Program-made: the position numbers and the translations under genes
Shown here: one piece after another, positions 23,404 through 32,168 of the stretch
Position numbering within the stretch: position 1 is the first letter of the stretch
How the letters are laid out: each line of letters starts with the position of its first letter
DNA from: Nocardia salmonicida NBRC 13393
Lineage (GTDB): Bacteria; Actinomycetota; Actinomycetes; Mycobacteriales; Mycobacteriaceae
DNA length: 64,000 nt
Assembly: GCF_001613085.1 (NCBI RefSeq)
Contig: NZ_BDBR01000010.1
Location: forward strand, 248,001-312,000
Direction of reading: 5' to 3'
Notes under the pieces: generated by a model
Databases searched by the model: none
The model's input: only the letters and a program-made list of their open reading frames with translations
Told to the model about the DNA's origin: nothing

Positions 23404-24207
23404 TCACGCTCCGAGCATGGACTGGAATCGGCGCATGCCGGAAATCCACCGGTCGTAGTCGGAACCTTTGTTGCGGTACATCTGCAATACCTCGGGGTGC
23501 GGCAGGATCAGGAAGTGTTCCGCGGCCATCGCTTCGACGACGGTGTCGGCGACTTCCTCGGGGGAGAGCACCGCGCCCGCCGTCTTCACGGCCTTGATCG
23601 CCAGCGCGCCCGCCTCCGGGGCGTCGGGGATGAGGCCACCGGTGAGCAGCTGGGTGTCCACGCCCATCGGACACAGGCAGCTCACGCGAATGCCCTTGTC
23701 GCCGTAGGTGACCGAGAGCCATTCCGCGAAGCCGACGGCGGCGTGTTTGGTCACCGAGTAAGGGGCGGAACCGATTTGCGTGAGCAGGCCCGCCGCCGAC
23801 GCGGTGGAGACGAAATAGCCGCTGCCGCGCTCGAGCCAGCCGGGGACGAGCAGCTTGGCGGCCCGCACGTGGGCCATCACATTCACCTCGATGGTGCTCG
23901 CCCACTGGGCCTCGGTGCTGTCGAGACCGGGTCCGCCGCCGATGCCCGCGTTCGCGAAATACAGGTCCACCGGCCCGAATTCGCGTTCGGCGGTGGCGAT
24001 CAACTCCGCGACGACCAGCTCGTCGGCCACATCGCCACCGACCGCGATCGCCTTGTCGCCGAGTTCGGCCGCCACCTTCGCCGCGTTGTCCGCATCGAGA
24101 TCGGCGACGACAACCCGCGCGTCACCGGCGACGAGACGATAAGCGAGAGCGGCGCCGATGCCCGCACCCGCGCCGGTGACGATCGCGACCTTGCCTGCTA
24201 TCTCCAT
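23404..24207 (-). CDS. short-chain dehydrogenase/reductase
   Basis: A 267-aa classical SDR. The cofactor motif VTGAGAGIGAALA is at about 10-22, DLDADN (acidic end of strand 2) suggests NAD preference, and FANAGIGGGP replaces the usual NNAG. Catalytic Ser is in FVSTASAAGLL, with Tyr-x-x-x-Lys in YSVTKHA. The C-terminal extension ends MRRFQSMLGA. The NNAG variation and the ~267-aa length fit actinobacterial SDRs annotated as oxidoreductases of unknown substrate. No operon partner is adjacent (126 bases to the next gene downstream). Confidence 0.87.
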   Translation of the reverse strand: MEIAGKVAIVTGAGAGIGAALAYRLVAGDARVVVADLDADNAAKVAAELGDKAIAVGGDVADELVVAELIATAEREFGPVDLYFANAGIGGGPGLDSTEAQWASTIEVNVMAHVRAAKLLVPGWLERGSGYFVSTASAAGLLTQIGSAPYSVTKHAAVGFAEWLSVTYGDKGIRVSCLCPMGVDTQLLTGGLIPDAPEAGALAIKAVKTAGAVLSPEEVADTVVEAMAAEHFLILPHPEVLQMYRNKGSDYDRWISGMRRFQSMLGA

Positions 24208-24357
24208 GCCCGCACTGTAGTTTTTGGAGCGCTGGCGCGCTCGAGTTCGTGCCCCCGGCGGTCCCGTCGATCCCTCCTCGGGGTCGGGATGTGCGTGGCC
24301 GGGAATGCGGTCACTTCGGAGAGCACGAGTAAGGCCGTACTGGTTCGATCGGCTCGA

Positions 24358-25734
24358 TCAGATGGCGGCGGCGGGTTTCGGGGTGGTGCGCAGAGGATCC
24401 GGCGCCGGTGGTGGTGTGGTCGCGGCGCGGGCAATGGTGCCGAGGCGGCTGTGGTTGAAGATCAGGTTCAGCAGGAACGCGGTGGCCGCGCCGAGGGTGA
24501 CGCCACTGTCGAGGAGGATCTGGGCCGAGGTGGGGAACTTGTCGAACATGCCGTGGGTGAACACCGGCAGCAGGCCGATACCGATGGCGGTCGCCGCGAC
24601 GGTGGCGTTGACCCGGTCCATCAAATCGGCTTTCAGTAGCGTGGTGACGCCGACAACGGCGACCGTCGCGAACAACACCAGCCCGACCCCGCCGACCACC
24701 GGTTTCGGAATCACCGCGACCACCTCGCCGATGCGTGGCACCAGCCCGAGCACCACCAGGATCGCACCGCTCACCGCGGTGACATACCGGCTGAAGACCC
24801 TGGTCGTGGAGACCGCGCCGACGTTCTGATTGAAGATGGTGTCGACGAACGCGGTGAAGATGCCGCCGAGCACGCCCGACAGACCGTCGCCGACCAGGCC
24901 GCGCGCGAGATCGCCTCTGCTGAGCGGTTTGCCGGTGATCTCGCTGATCGCCAGCATGCTCGCGGTCGACTCGGCGAACACCACGGCCATCACGATGCTC
25001 ATCGCCACCACCGCGGTCACCGGGAACTGCGGTGACCCGAAGTGGAACGGCTGCGGGATGCCGATCCAGTCGGCGGTACCGACTCCGGCGGTGGTGATCA
25101 GACCCATCGGCAGCGCGATCACGATGCCCGCGACCAACGCGATCAGCACACCGAGCTGCGACCACACGCCGCGCCCCAGGCACACGAAACCGACCGCGAT
25201 CAGCACGACCACGGCGGCCAGCCCGATATTCGACGGCGAGGCGAAGCTCGACGACTTCGGATCGGTCCCGATGATCAGGCCACCGGCGACCCCGATCAGC
25301 GATACCCCGACCACGGTGAGCACGGTCCCGGTGACCAGCGGCGGGAAGAACCGCACCACCCGCGCGAACGGCCACGCCAGCGCGACACCGACCACACCGC
25401 CGATCAGCATCGACCCGTACACAGCGTCGAGCCCGTATTCCTTGGCGATCAGGATCATCGGGTTGAGCCCGACGAACGTGGCGCCACACACGATCGGCAG
25501 TCGCGCACCGGCCAGCTTGCCAACGCCGAGGCTCTGTACCAGCGTGATGATGCCCGCGACCAGCAGATCAGCACTGATCAACAGCGCGATCGTCGCCCGG
25601 TCCAGCCCGGCGGCCGCACCGAAGACCAGCGGCACGGTGATGCAGCCGGTGTACATGATCAGGACGTGCTGAATGCCGAAAGCCAGCTGCCGAGCGAACG
25701 GCAGCCGGGTGTCGACGGGATGTGCCTCACTCAT
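24358..25734 (-). CDS. nucleobase:cation symporter-2 (NCS2) purine/pyrimidine permease
   Basis: A 458-aa permease of the UraA/XanQ/UacT fold, with about 14 membrane spans. The first helix contains the conserved GIQHVLIMYTG (Gln-His motif). The substrate-binding region has VFAESTASMLAISE (catalytic-type Glu), and the NCS2 signature is QNVGAVSTTRVFSRYV. The Asn-Val-Gly-(x)-x-x-x-Thr-Arg form is typical of xanthine/urate carriers, so urate or xanthine is the best guess; uracil is less likely. It is a single-gene unit. Confidence 0.85.
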   Translation of the reverse strand: MSEAHPVDTRLPFARQLAFGIQHVLIMYTGCITVPLVFGAAAGLDRATIALLISADLLVAGIITLVQSLGVGKLAGARLPIVCGATFVGLNPMILIAKEYGLDAVYGSMLIGGVVGVALAWPFARVVRFFPPLVTGTVLTVVGVSLIGVAGGLIIGTDPKSSSFASPSNIGLAAVVVLIAVGFVCLGRGVWSQLGVLIALVAGIVIALPMGLITTAGVGTADWIGIPQPFHFGSPQFPVTAVVAMSIVMAVVFAESTASMLAISEITGKPLSRGDLARGLVGDGLSGVLGGIFTAFVDTIFNQNVGAVSTTRVFSRYVTAVSGAILVVLGLVPRIGEVVAVIPKPVVGGVGLVLFATVAVVGVTTLLKADLMDRVNATVAATAIGIGLLPVFTHGMFDKFPTSAQILLDSGVTLGAATAFLLNLIFNHSRLGTIARAATTPPPAPDPLRTTPKPAAAI

Positions 25735-25819
25735 GTAACAGGTTGTAGTCCCCGTTCTTTACCGTGAGTGAGCGCCGTGTTTCGTCGGCGTTGCGGGTCG
25801 GATATATCACCCGGTGGGT

Positions 25820-26515
25820 TCAATACTGCTGGTAACCGCCCTGCGGGTAGCTCGGTGGCTGCTGTGCTGCCCGGATCCAACGCCCGGTCGACCCGGCCGC
25901 GGCGAGGCACAGGATCAGCGTCGCGAACCCGGCTTGGATCAGGCCGATGGTCACACCCGCGACCGAGCTCACCGCGGATTCGAGAGTGAATACGAGGGAG
26001 ACGAGGCCACCGAGCGCGGTGAGGGACGCCAGGATGATGATGATCACTCGGCCGGCCGATTTGCGGAGGAACAGCAGGATCGCGCCGATGAACCACAGCG
26101 CGGCGACGATGGCTCCGATCGTGAAGTAGGTCATCACCAACGAGGAGAGGGGCACGGACTCACGCGCGAAGCTACCGTCCGGCATCTGCACCAGCGGGCC
26201 GGCGCTGCTATCCCCCAGAATCCCGTAGCCGATCGCCAACCCTGCCCCGCCTATCAATGAAAGCAGCAGGGCGAGAACAGCTGCGGTGATCGCGGTGCCC
26301 CCTGTAGCGGGTGGTTGGGGATAGCCGTAGCCGGGTGCGCCGAGGCCAGGCGTTCCGTATCCGGGAGCGCCGTAGCCGGGCACAGGGGCGCCGTACACGG
26401 GAACGCCGGGGCCCGGTGCGCCGTACCCGGGAGCTGCTCGGCCATATGGGTTGTACCCCTGCTGACCGGCAGGCGGGTAGCCCTGACCTTGTTGCGGCCC
26501 ATACGGATACCCCAT
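25820..26515 (-). CDS. membrane protein with Gly/Pro/Tyr-rich N-terminal repeats
   Basis: A 231-aa protein. Residues 1-75 are a low-complexity tail of GYGAPG/PGYG-type repeats beginning MGYPYGPQQGQGYPP. Four hydrophobic segments follow (from AVLALLLSLIGGAGLAIGYG onward), and the C-terminus is short and again Pro/Gln/Tyr-rich. Many actinobacterial DUF4190-like or 'proline-rich membrane' proteins have this layout, and no function is known. ATG at 26515 has GGGGGA 6 bases upstream. The repetitive N-terminus is probably cytoplasmic and disordered. Confidence 0.78.
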   Translation of the reverse strand: MGYPYGPQQGQGYPPAGQQGYNPYGRAAPGYGAPGPGVPVYGAPVPGYGAPGYGTPGLGAPGYGYPQPPATGGTAITAAVLALLLSLIGGAGLAIGYGILGDSSAGPLVQMPDGSFARESVPLSSLVMTYFTIGAIVAALWFIGAILLFLRKSAGRVIIIILASLTALGGLVSLVFTLESAVSSVAGVTIGLIQAGFATLILCLAAAGSTGRWIRAAQQPPSYPQGGYQQY

Positions 26516-26619
26516 GACATCCCCCAGTTCTCGGCTGCCTCTGCCGACCTTCGTTCGAGCGGTGGCCCAGTCCGGTCGGACGCGCACCGCCCCGCACTAT
26601 ACGGCGATTTTCGGAGCTC

Positions 26620-27960
26620 TCAGATGCGGCTGAGCAGGGTCAGCGGGTCCTCCAGGAAGCCCGCCGTGGTGGCGAGGAAGCGGGCGCCGAGTTCGCCGTC
26701 GACCATGCGGTGGTCGAAGCTGAGGCCGAGGGTGGTGACCCAGCGGACAGCCAGCTCGTCGCGGAAAACCCAGGCGCGCTTGCGGATCGCGCCGATGCAC
26801 AGGATCGCGGCTTCACCCGGATTCACCAGGGGGACGCCGCTGTCGACGCCGAAGACCCCGACATTGGTGAGGGTGAAGGTACCCCCGCGCAGGTCGCTGG
26901 GGGTGGCGTTGCCGGAGCGTGCGGTGTCGGCCGCCCAGGTGATCTCGCGGCACAGTTCGCGCAGGCTCAGCGCTTGCGCTTCCTTGAGATTGGGCACCAT
27001 CAGGCCGCGATCCGAGGCGACCGCGATCCCCAGATTCACATAGTGCTTGGTGACGATTTCCTGGTTCTGCTCGTCCCACGCGGTATTGATCCCCGGGTAC
27101 TCCGCGATCGCCGCCAAGGTGGCCTTGGCGACCAGGGCCAGGGGCGTGAGGGTGAGGTTTTCGAAGGACTTGGTCGTGCGCAGGTGGTCGAGCAGTTCCA
27201 TCGAGGCGGTGCAGTCGACGGTGACGAATGTGCTGGCCTGCGGAATCGTGCGCGAACTGGCCTGCATCGCGGCAGCGGTGCGTTTGCGGATACCCGTGAT
27301 GGGAGTGCGTTCTTCGCGGGCGGTCGGCTCGATGAGCCCGTCGGCATCGGTGACGTGGCCGTTCGACGGCCGTGTCGGCGCGATGTCACCGAGGCGGGCG
27401 GGGGTGCGCGGCTGTGTGACCGGCACGGCCGAGCGCACGTCGTCGACCGTGACCGCGCCCTCCGGCCCCGAACCCGCGACGAACCACAGGTCGATGCCGA
27501 GTTCCTTGGCCAGCTTGCGGGCCGCGGGGGTAGCCGCGGCGCGATGGGTGCTCGGCGTGCTCGCCGCCATCGACGGCGTGGCTTTCCTTCTCCGCGAGGT
27601 CGATTCGGCCTCGGGGCCGTAGCCGACCAGCACGTCCGTGCGGGGCTCGGCGGTCGGCGGCGCCGTCACCTCCAGGTCGTTGCGCACCCGGATCAGCGGC
27701 GCGCCGACGGGCACGGTGTCGCCGGGCTCGGCCAGCAGTTCGACCACGACCCCGGAGAACGGCGACGGCAGCGCCACCACCGCCTTCGCGGTCTCCACCT
27801 CGGCGATGGTCTGGTTCAGTTCCACCGTGTCGCCGACCGCGACGGCCCAGGAGACCAGGTCGCCGTCGGCCAGTCCTTCGCCCAGGTCGGGGAGGCGGAA
27901 CTCGAGAACATGACCGTCGTCGGTGGCGGCTGGTTCCGGCACGAGGGCACCTTTCATCAC
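26620..27960 (-). CDS. bkdC: branched-chain 2-oxoacid dehydrogenase E2 (dihydrolipoyl acyltransferase)
   Basis: A 446-aa E2 subunit. The N-terminal lipoyl domain has Lys59 in EVETAKA. A linker and peripheral-subunit-binding domain follow (TPAARKLAKELGIDL...GPEGAVTVDDV), then the acyltransferase core ending in SFDHRMVDGELGARF, with catalytic His417 and Asp421. It transfers the acyl group from E1 to CoA. ATG at 27960 overlaps the E1beta stop (ATGA); GTG at 27942 with AAAGGTG upstream is an alternative. Operon context with a branched-chain-type E1 pair favours BCKDH over pyruvate dehydrogenase. I cannot see an E3 gene here. Confidence 0.92.
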   Translation of the reverse strand: MMKGALVPEPAATDDGHVLEFRLPDLGEGLADGDLVSWAVAVGDTVELNQTIAEVETAKAVVALPSPFSGVVVELLAEPGDTVPVGAPLIRVRNDLEVTAPPTAEPRTDVLVGYGPEAESTSRRRKATPSMAASTPSTHRAAATPAARKLAKELGIDLWFVAGSGPEGAVTVDDVRSAVPVTQPRTPARLGDIAPTRPSNGHVTDADGLIEPTAREERTPITGIRKRTAAAMQASSRTIPQASTFVTVDCTASMELLDHLRTTKSFENLTLTPLALVAKATLAAIAEYPGINTAWDEQNQEIVTKHYVNLGIAVASDRGLMVPNLKEAQALSLRELCREITWAADTARSGNATPSDLRGGTFTLTNVGVFGVDSGVPLVNPGEAAILCIGAIRKRAWVFRDELAVRWVTTLGLSFDHRMVDGELGARFLATTAGFLEDPLTLLSRI

Positions 27961-28931
27961 GCGGTCAGGCAGCGGTCGACCGCCGCCAGAATGCGGTCGG
28001 GGTCGGGCAGGTGGTGCTTTTCGAGCTTAGCCGGGGGGTAGGGGATGTCGTAGCCACCGACGCGCAACACCGGCGCCTCGAGGTGATAGAAGCAGCGTTC
28101 GGTGACGCGGGCGGCGATCTCGGCGCCCAGCCCGGCGAACACGGGCGCCTCGTGCACGATGACGAGCCTGCCGGTCTTGACCACCGACTCGGCGATCGTG
28201 TCGACGTCGATCGGCGAGAGGCTGCGCAGGTCGATCACCTCGAGCGAATGTCCTTCCTCGGCAGCGATCTTCGCCGCGGTGAGTGCGGTGGCGACGGTGC
28301 CGCCGTAGGCGACGACGGTGGCATCGGCGCCGCGGGTACAGACCCTGGCCTTGTGCAGGGGCAGATCCGGTTCGCCTTCGAAATCTACGTCGGCCTTGTC
28401 CCAATAGCGACGTTTGGGTTCGAAGAAAACCACCGGGTCGTCCAGTGAGATGGCCTGGCGAATCATCGAATACGCGTCTGCGGGCGTACTCGGTGATACA
28501 ACGCGAAGGCCCGCGGTGTGCGCGAAATACACCTCGGGCGACTCCGAATGGTGTTCGACCGCGCCGATGCCGCCGCCGAAGGGAATGCGGATCGTCAACG
28601 GGGCCTTGATCTTTCCGCCGGTACGGTTGTGGATCTTGGCCACCTGGGAAACGATCTGGTCGAAGGCCGGGTAGACGAAACCGTCGAACTGGATCTCCAC
28701 CACGGGCCGGTATCCACGCAAGGCCATCCCGAAAGCCGTTCCGACGATGCCGGATTCGGCCAGCGGCGTGTCGATGACGCGGTTGTCGCCGAAATCCTTC
28801 TGCAGGGTGTCGGTCACGCGGAACACACCACCGAGTCGACCGATGTCCTCGCCGAGCAAGACGATCTTGGCGTCGTCTTCCATCGCGTTGCGCAGGCCGG
28901 TGTTGAGGGCGGCGGCGAAGGTGGTGATCAT
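27957..28931 (-). CDS. bkdB: branched-chain 2-oxoacid dehydrogenase E1 beta
   Basis: A 324-aa transketolase-like subunit. GEDIGRLGGVFRVTDTLQKD is near the N-terminus, with the conserved PLAESGIVGTAFGMA and GGGIGAVEHHSESPE loops, and the C-terminal transketolase domain carries VIDLRSLSPIDVDTI. It forms the alpha2beta2 E1 with the upstream gene and shapes the thiamine diphosphate site. Four-base ATGA overlaps join it to both neighbours. The RVTDTL...HHSE pattern is of the BCKDH/acetoin type rather than the single-chain AceE pyruvate type. Confidence 0.93.
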   Translation of the reverse strand: MITTFAAALNTGLRNAMEDDAKIVLLGEDIGRLGGVFRVTDTLQKDFGDNRVIDTPLAESGIVGTAFGMALRGYRPVVEIQFDGFVYPAFDQIVSQVAKIHNRTGGKIKAPLTIRIPFGGGIGAVEHHSESPEVYFAHTAGLRVVSPSTPADAYSMIRQAISLDDPVVFFEPKRRYWDKADVDFEGEPDLPLHKARVCTRGADATVVAYGGTVATALTAAKIAAEEGHSLEVIDLRSLSPIDVDTIAESVVKTGRLVIVHEAPVFAGLGAEIAARVTERCFYHLEAPVLRVGGYDIPYPPAKLEKHHLPDPDRILAAVDRCLTA

Positions 28932-30010
28932 GACTGCGCTCCTTCGGCGAGGTAGGCCGAGAGCTGTTGGCGCTCTTCGGTCATCAGCGGGTGCTCGGTC
29001 GCGTAGACGTTGTCGAACATCCGCTCGGGATCGGGGTCGGGCATCTCGATCGTCGCGGCGCGCAGGCGGCGGGCGACATCGTCGGCCTCGTCGGTGACCT
29101 GCTGGGCGAGCTCGGGGGAGAGGTGGCCTTCCCGCTCGAGGAGCAGCCGAACCCGGTCGATGGGGTCGCGCTGGGCCCAGTACTCGGTGTCGGCGGCGGT
29201 CCGGTAGCGGGTGGGGTCGTCGGCGGTGGTGTGCGGGCCCATGCGGTAGGTCATCGCCTCGATGAAGGTGGGGCCGCCGCCGGTGCGGGCACGTTCGACG
29301 GCCTGCCGGGTGACGGCGAGGACGGCGAGCACGTCGTTGCCGTCCACCTGCACGCCCGGGATGCCGTAGCCGTCGGCCCGGCGCACCAGCGCGACGTTGC
29401 TCTGAACGGTGACGGGTTCGCTGATCGCCCAATGGTTGTTCTGACAGAAGAACACCACCGGCGCGCTCCACGCCGCGGCGAATCCCAGCGCCTCGGCGAT
29501 ATCGCCGGTGCTGGTCGCGCCGTCCCCGAAGTAGGCGATGGTCGCGATGTCGGCGCCGTCGAGGTGGGCGGCGTAGGCGTAACCGGTGGCGTGCAGGCCC
29601 TGGGAGCCGACGACGATGTTGGCGTTGGTGATGTTGAACTCGGCGGGGTCCCAGCAGTGGTGGGAGGCGCCCCGCCACAGGGCGGTGAGTTGCTCGGGCG
29701 GCACGCCACGGCAGTAGGCGACGGCGCTCTCGCGGTAGGAACAGAAGACGTAGTCGTCGGGGTGCAAAGCGTGCGCCGAGCCGACCTGCGCGGCCTCCTG
29801 GCCCAGCAGCGGCGGCCATAATCCGAGCTGCCCCTGGCGTTGCAGTGCGGTCGCTTCGACGTCGATCCGGCGGGTGACGACCATGTCCCGATACAGCTGC
29901 CGCAATCGCGCCGCATCGATATCGGCCACCAGCGCGGCGTGCGCCTTGTCGAACACCCGACGGCCGTCGGGCTGCACCAGCTGGACCGGGTAGGTCTGCT
30001 TCTGCGACAT
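28928..30010 (-). CDS. bkdA: branched-chain 2-oxoacid dehydrogenase E1 alpha
   Basis: A 360-aa thiamine-diphosphate subunit that decarboxylates branched-chain 2-oxoacids from Val, Leu and Ile. The ThDP motif runs from YFGDGATSTGDIAEALGFAA to CQNNHWAIS, and the phosphorylation-loop region is YRMGPHTTADDPTRYR. ATG at 30010 (MSQKQTYPVQL) has a good GAGGAGG 8 bases upstream; upstream extensions of the frame run through the divergent promoter and are rejected. It is the first gene of the operon and divergent from an Lrp/AsnC regulator, an arrangement known for bkd operons. Confidence 0.94.
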   Translation of the reverse strand: MSQKQTYPVQLVQPDGRRVFDKAHAALVADIDAARLRQLYRDMVVTRRIDVEATALQRQGQLGLWPPLLGQEAAQVGSAHALHPDDYVFCSYRESAVAYCRGVPPEQLTALWRGASHHCWDPAEFNITNANIVVGSQGLHATGYAYAAHLDGADIATIAYFGDGATSTGDIAEALGFAAAWSAPVVFFCQNNHWAISEPVTVQSNVALVRRADGYGIPGVQVDGNDVLAVLAVTRQAVERARTGGGPTFIEAMTYRMGPHTTADDPTRYRTAADTEYWAQRDPIDRVRLLLEREGHLSPELAQQVTDEADDVARRLRAATIEMPDPDPERMFDNVYATEHPLMTEERQQLSAYLAEGAQS

Positions 30011-30168
30011 CGTGATCGCCTCCTCGTCACCCTGCCTTGTGAGCCGATGCAAGTACGCCACGCCGCTGAGTGCGATGTGTATCACTTCAGCATCCCCCAT
30101 AACGCGGTATGCGCAAGCGATACGCGCACAAATGAGCAGAATGCATGGTCTGTGGGATTCCCGCGCTG

Positions 30169-30186
30169 TCATACTGCGTTGTATGA
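30169..30186. promoter_or_regulatory. inverted repeat overlapping the Lrp-type start codon
   Basis: TCATACTGCGTTGTATGA is an 18-bp inverted repeat with perfect 6-bp arms and a 6-base spacer. The right arm covers the ATG at 30183. It is a candidate autoregulatory operator for the Lrp-type protein, which could also affect the divergent bkd promoter. Confidence 0.5.
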
Positions 30187-30677
30187 CCAGTGGCGAACCC
30201 GATGCCGTGACACTCGACGCCACCGACGCGCGGCTACTGCGCGAACTGGTCGCCAACCCGCGGGCCACCGGGGTGGAGCTCGCGGCGCGCCTCGGCCTGT
30301 CGCGCAACACCGTGCAGGCCCGTCTGGCCCGATGGGACAGCGGTGGGGTGCTCGGCAGCTTCGAACGCCGAGTGGAACCACGCGCCCTCGGCTACCCACT
30401 GGCAGCGTTTGTCGCGGTCGTGGTCGACCAGCACCGACTCGACCCCGTGGTGGACGACCTGGCCGACGTCCCCGAGGTCACCGAGGTCTGTGGCATGACC
30501 GGCGCCACCGACCTCACCGTCCGCATTGTCGCCCGCGACGCCGACGACCTCTACCGCATCGCGGGCCGAATACTGAAGATCCCGGGCGTGGAGCGCACCA
30601 ACATGGCTCTGGTCATGCGCGAACTCGTCGGCCCCCGAACCGGTCCCCTGCTCGACCGACTGGCCGACCCGAACTGA
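30183..30677 (+). CDS. Lrp/AsnC-family regulator, probable regulator of the bkd operon
   Basis: A 164-aa protein. The N-terminal helix-turn-helix is VELAARLGLSRNTVQARLAR, and the C-terminal RAM/effector-binding domain has FVAVVVDQHRLDPV, VCGMTGATDLTVRI and IPGVERTNMALVM. Lrp-type proteins sense amino acids or related acids; divergence from bkdA suggests control of branched-chain oxoacid catabolism. No Shine-Dalgarno precedes ATG 30183, and only a few bases separate it from TATA-like sequence, so the mRNA may be leaderless. Longer in-frame starts near 30012 would read through the promoter. Confidence 0.88.
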   Translation: MTSGEPDAVTLDATDARLLRELVANPRATGVELAARLGLSRNTVQARLARWDSGGVLGSFERRVEPRALGYPLAAFVAVVVDQHRLDPVVDDLADVPEVTEVCGMTGATDLTVRIVARDADDLYRIAGRILKIPGVERTNMALVMRELVGPRTGPLLDRLADPN

Positions 30678-30690
30678 ACTGCACGAACCG

Positions 30691-31893
30691 TCAGGTGCCG
30701 GTGGGCAGGAAGCGGCGGACGACGAGGCCGGCCACGAGGGCCCAGAAGGCGCCGCCGATGCCGAACAGGGTGGTGCCGGAGGCTGCGACGAGGAAGGTGA
30801 CCAGGGCCGCCATGCGATGGGTGGGATCGCTGAGGGCGCCGGTCAGGGCAGCGGCGAGGGTGGCGAGCAGGGCCAGACCCGCGACGGTTTCGATGGTGCC
30901 CGCGGGGGCGGCGGCGATGAGGGTGACCAGGGCGGCGGAAGCGAGCCCGAGGACGAGATAGGCGGCGCCCGCGGTGGCCGCGGCGATCCACCGGCGTTTC
31001 GGGTCCGGGCCGGCGCTGGGGGCGGCGGCCAGCGCGGCGCTGATGGCGGCGAGATTGATCGCGTGGCCACCCGCCGCGGCGCCGAGGATGGTGCCGATAC
31101 CGGTGACGAGCATGGCGGGCCGCCACGGCACCTCGAAATCGAACGAGCGCATCACCGCGACGCCGGGGATGTTCTGTGAAGCCATGGTGACGATGTAGAG
31201 CGGGACGGCGATGCCGATGATCGCCTGCCAATGCCATTGGGGGACAGTCCATTGCACCGTCGGAACCATGGCGGACAGCTCCAGGTGCCGGTTGTTCACG
31301 ACGATGTCGATGCCGGTGCCGACGGCCGCCGTCGCGAAGGCGACGAGCACGGCCCATGTGGGCGCGAACCGTTGCAGGACCAGCCACACCACGATGACCG
31401 GGACGACCACGGCGGGCGAGGTGCGCAGCGCCTGCACCGGCGCCAAACACAGCGGGACGAGGACACCGGCCAGCATCGCCTGGGCGATCGGCACCGGAAT
31501 CGCGGCGACCAGCGACCCGAGCCGCTGCCACAGCCCGGTGATCACGATCAACACGCCGGTCACCGCGAAGGCCGCGACAGCGCCTGGCCAGCCGCCCGCG
31601 ACAAGTCCCGTGCTCGCGAGCAGCGCGGCGCCGGGTGTGGACCAGGCCAGGGTGATCGGGATCCGGTACCGCGAACTCAGCAGCAGGATGCCGATGCCCT
31701 GCGTGAAGCACAACACCAGCAACCCCGACGCCGCCTGCGCCGGACTGGCCCCCACCGCGCGCAAACCACTCAGCACCACCGCGAACGAACTGGTGAACCC
31801 GACCAGTGCCGTGATCGCGCCCGCGCCGAGAGGCTGCGCGATTCCCGCCGGTTCGTCGGCGATATCAGGGGAAGTGGTGGAGACCTGCGACAT
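30691..31893 (-). CDS. BenE-family benzoate/H+ symporter-like transporter
   Basis: A 400-aa membrane protein with 10-12 hydrophobic segments. BenE hallmarks include ALVGFTSSFAVVLSGLRAVGAS near the start, PITLAWSTPGAALLASTG, and YIVTMASQNIPGVAVMRSF in the second half. The family was named for benzoate uptake in Acinetobacter, and its substrate in most actinobacteria is untested. No benzoate catabolic genes are visible nearby, so I leave the substrate open. It is convergent with the Lrp-type gene (13 bases between stops). Confidence 0.87.
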   Translation of the reverse strand: MSQVSTTSPDIADEPAGIAQPLGAGAITALVGFTSSFAVVLSGLRAVGASPAQAASGLLVLCFTQGIGILLLSSRYRIPITLAWSTPGAALLASTGLVAGGWPGAVAAFAVTGVLIVITGLWQRLGSLVAAIPVPIAQAMLAGVLVPLCLAPVQALRTSPAVVVPVIVVWLVLQRFAPTWAVLVAFATAAVGTGIDIVVNNRHLELSAMVPTVQWTVPQWHWQAIIGIAVPLYIVTMASQNIPGVAVMRSFDFEVPWRPAMLVTGIGTILGAAAGGHAINLAAISAALAAAPSAGPDPKRRWIAAATAGAAYLVLGLASAALVTLIAAAPAGTIETVAGLALLATLAAALTGALSDPTHRMAALVTFLVAASGTTLFGIGGAFWALVAGLVVRRFLPTGT

Positions 31894-31909
31894 TGTGCCG
31901 ATATTGCCC

Positions 31910-31961
31910 GATGAATCCGCCCTCGTCGCCTACCAGTCCCGCGAAAGTGGACTGATTCATC
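31910..31961. promoter_or_regulatory. paired inverted repeat upstream of the BenE-like gene
   Basis: GATGAATC (31910-31917) and its exact complement GATTCATC (31954-31961) are 36 bases apart, and the second copy sits in a small palindrome, CTGATTCATCAG. They start 17 bases upstream of the BenE-like ATG. This is the only structured element I see in the 275-base gap 31894-32168 shared with the divergent sulfurtransferase gene. Confidence 0.35.
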
Positions 31962-32168
31962 AGCACGCTCGTCGGTCCAGTTCCCTCCACCGGCCTCAGC
32001 GGGCCTCGGGTCGTGAGGGGTGCCCGGTGTCCGCCCCGGCAGCGTTGCCCGACGTGACCGATGGCGCGGAGAGAGGGTGGGAAGGGACAAGTCCCGTGTC
32101 GTCGGGCGGCACGGTGCGTAAGGTGGCGGGCACTGTTTCGCAGGTGGGGGCCTCGGTAAGGAGTGGGA

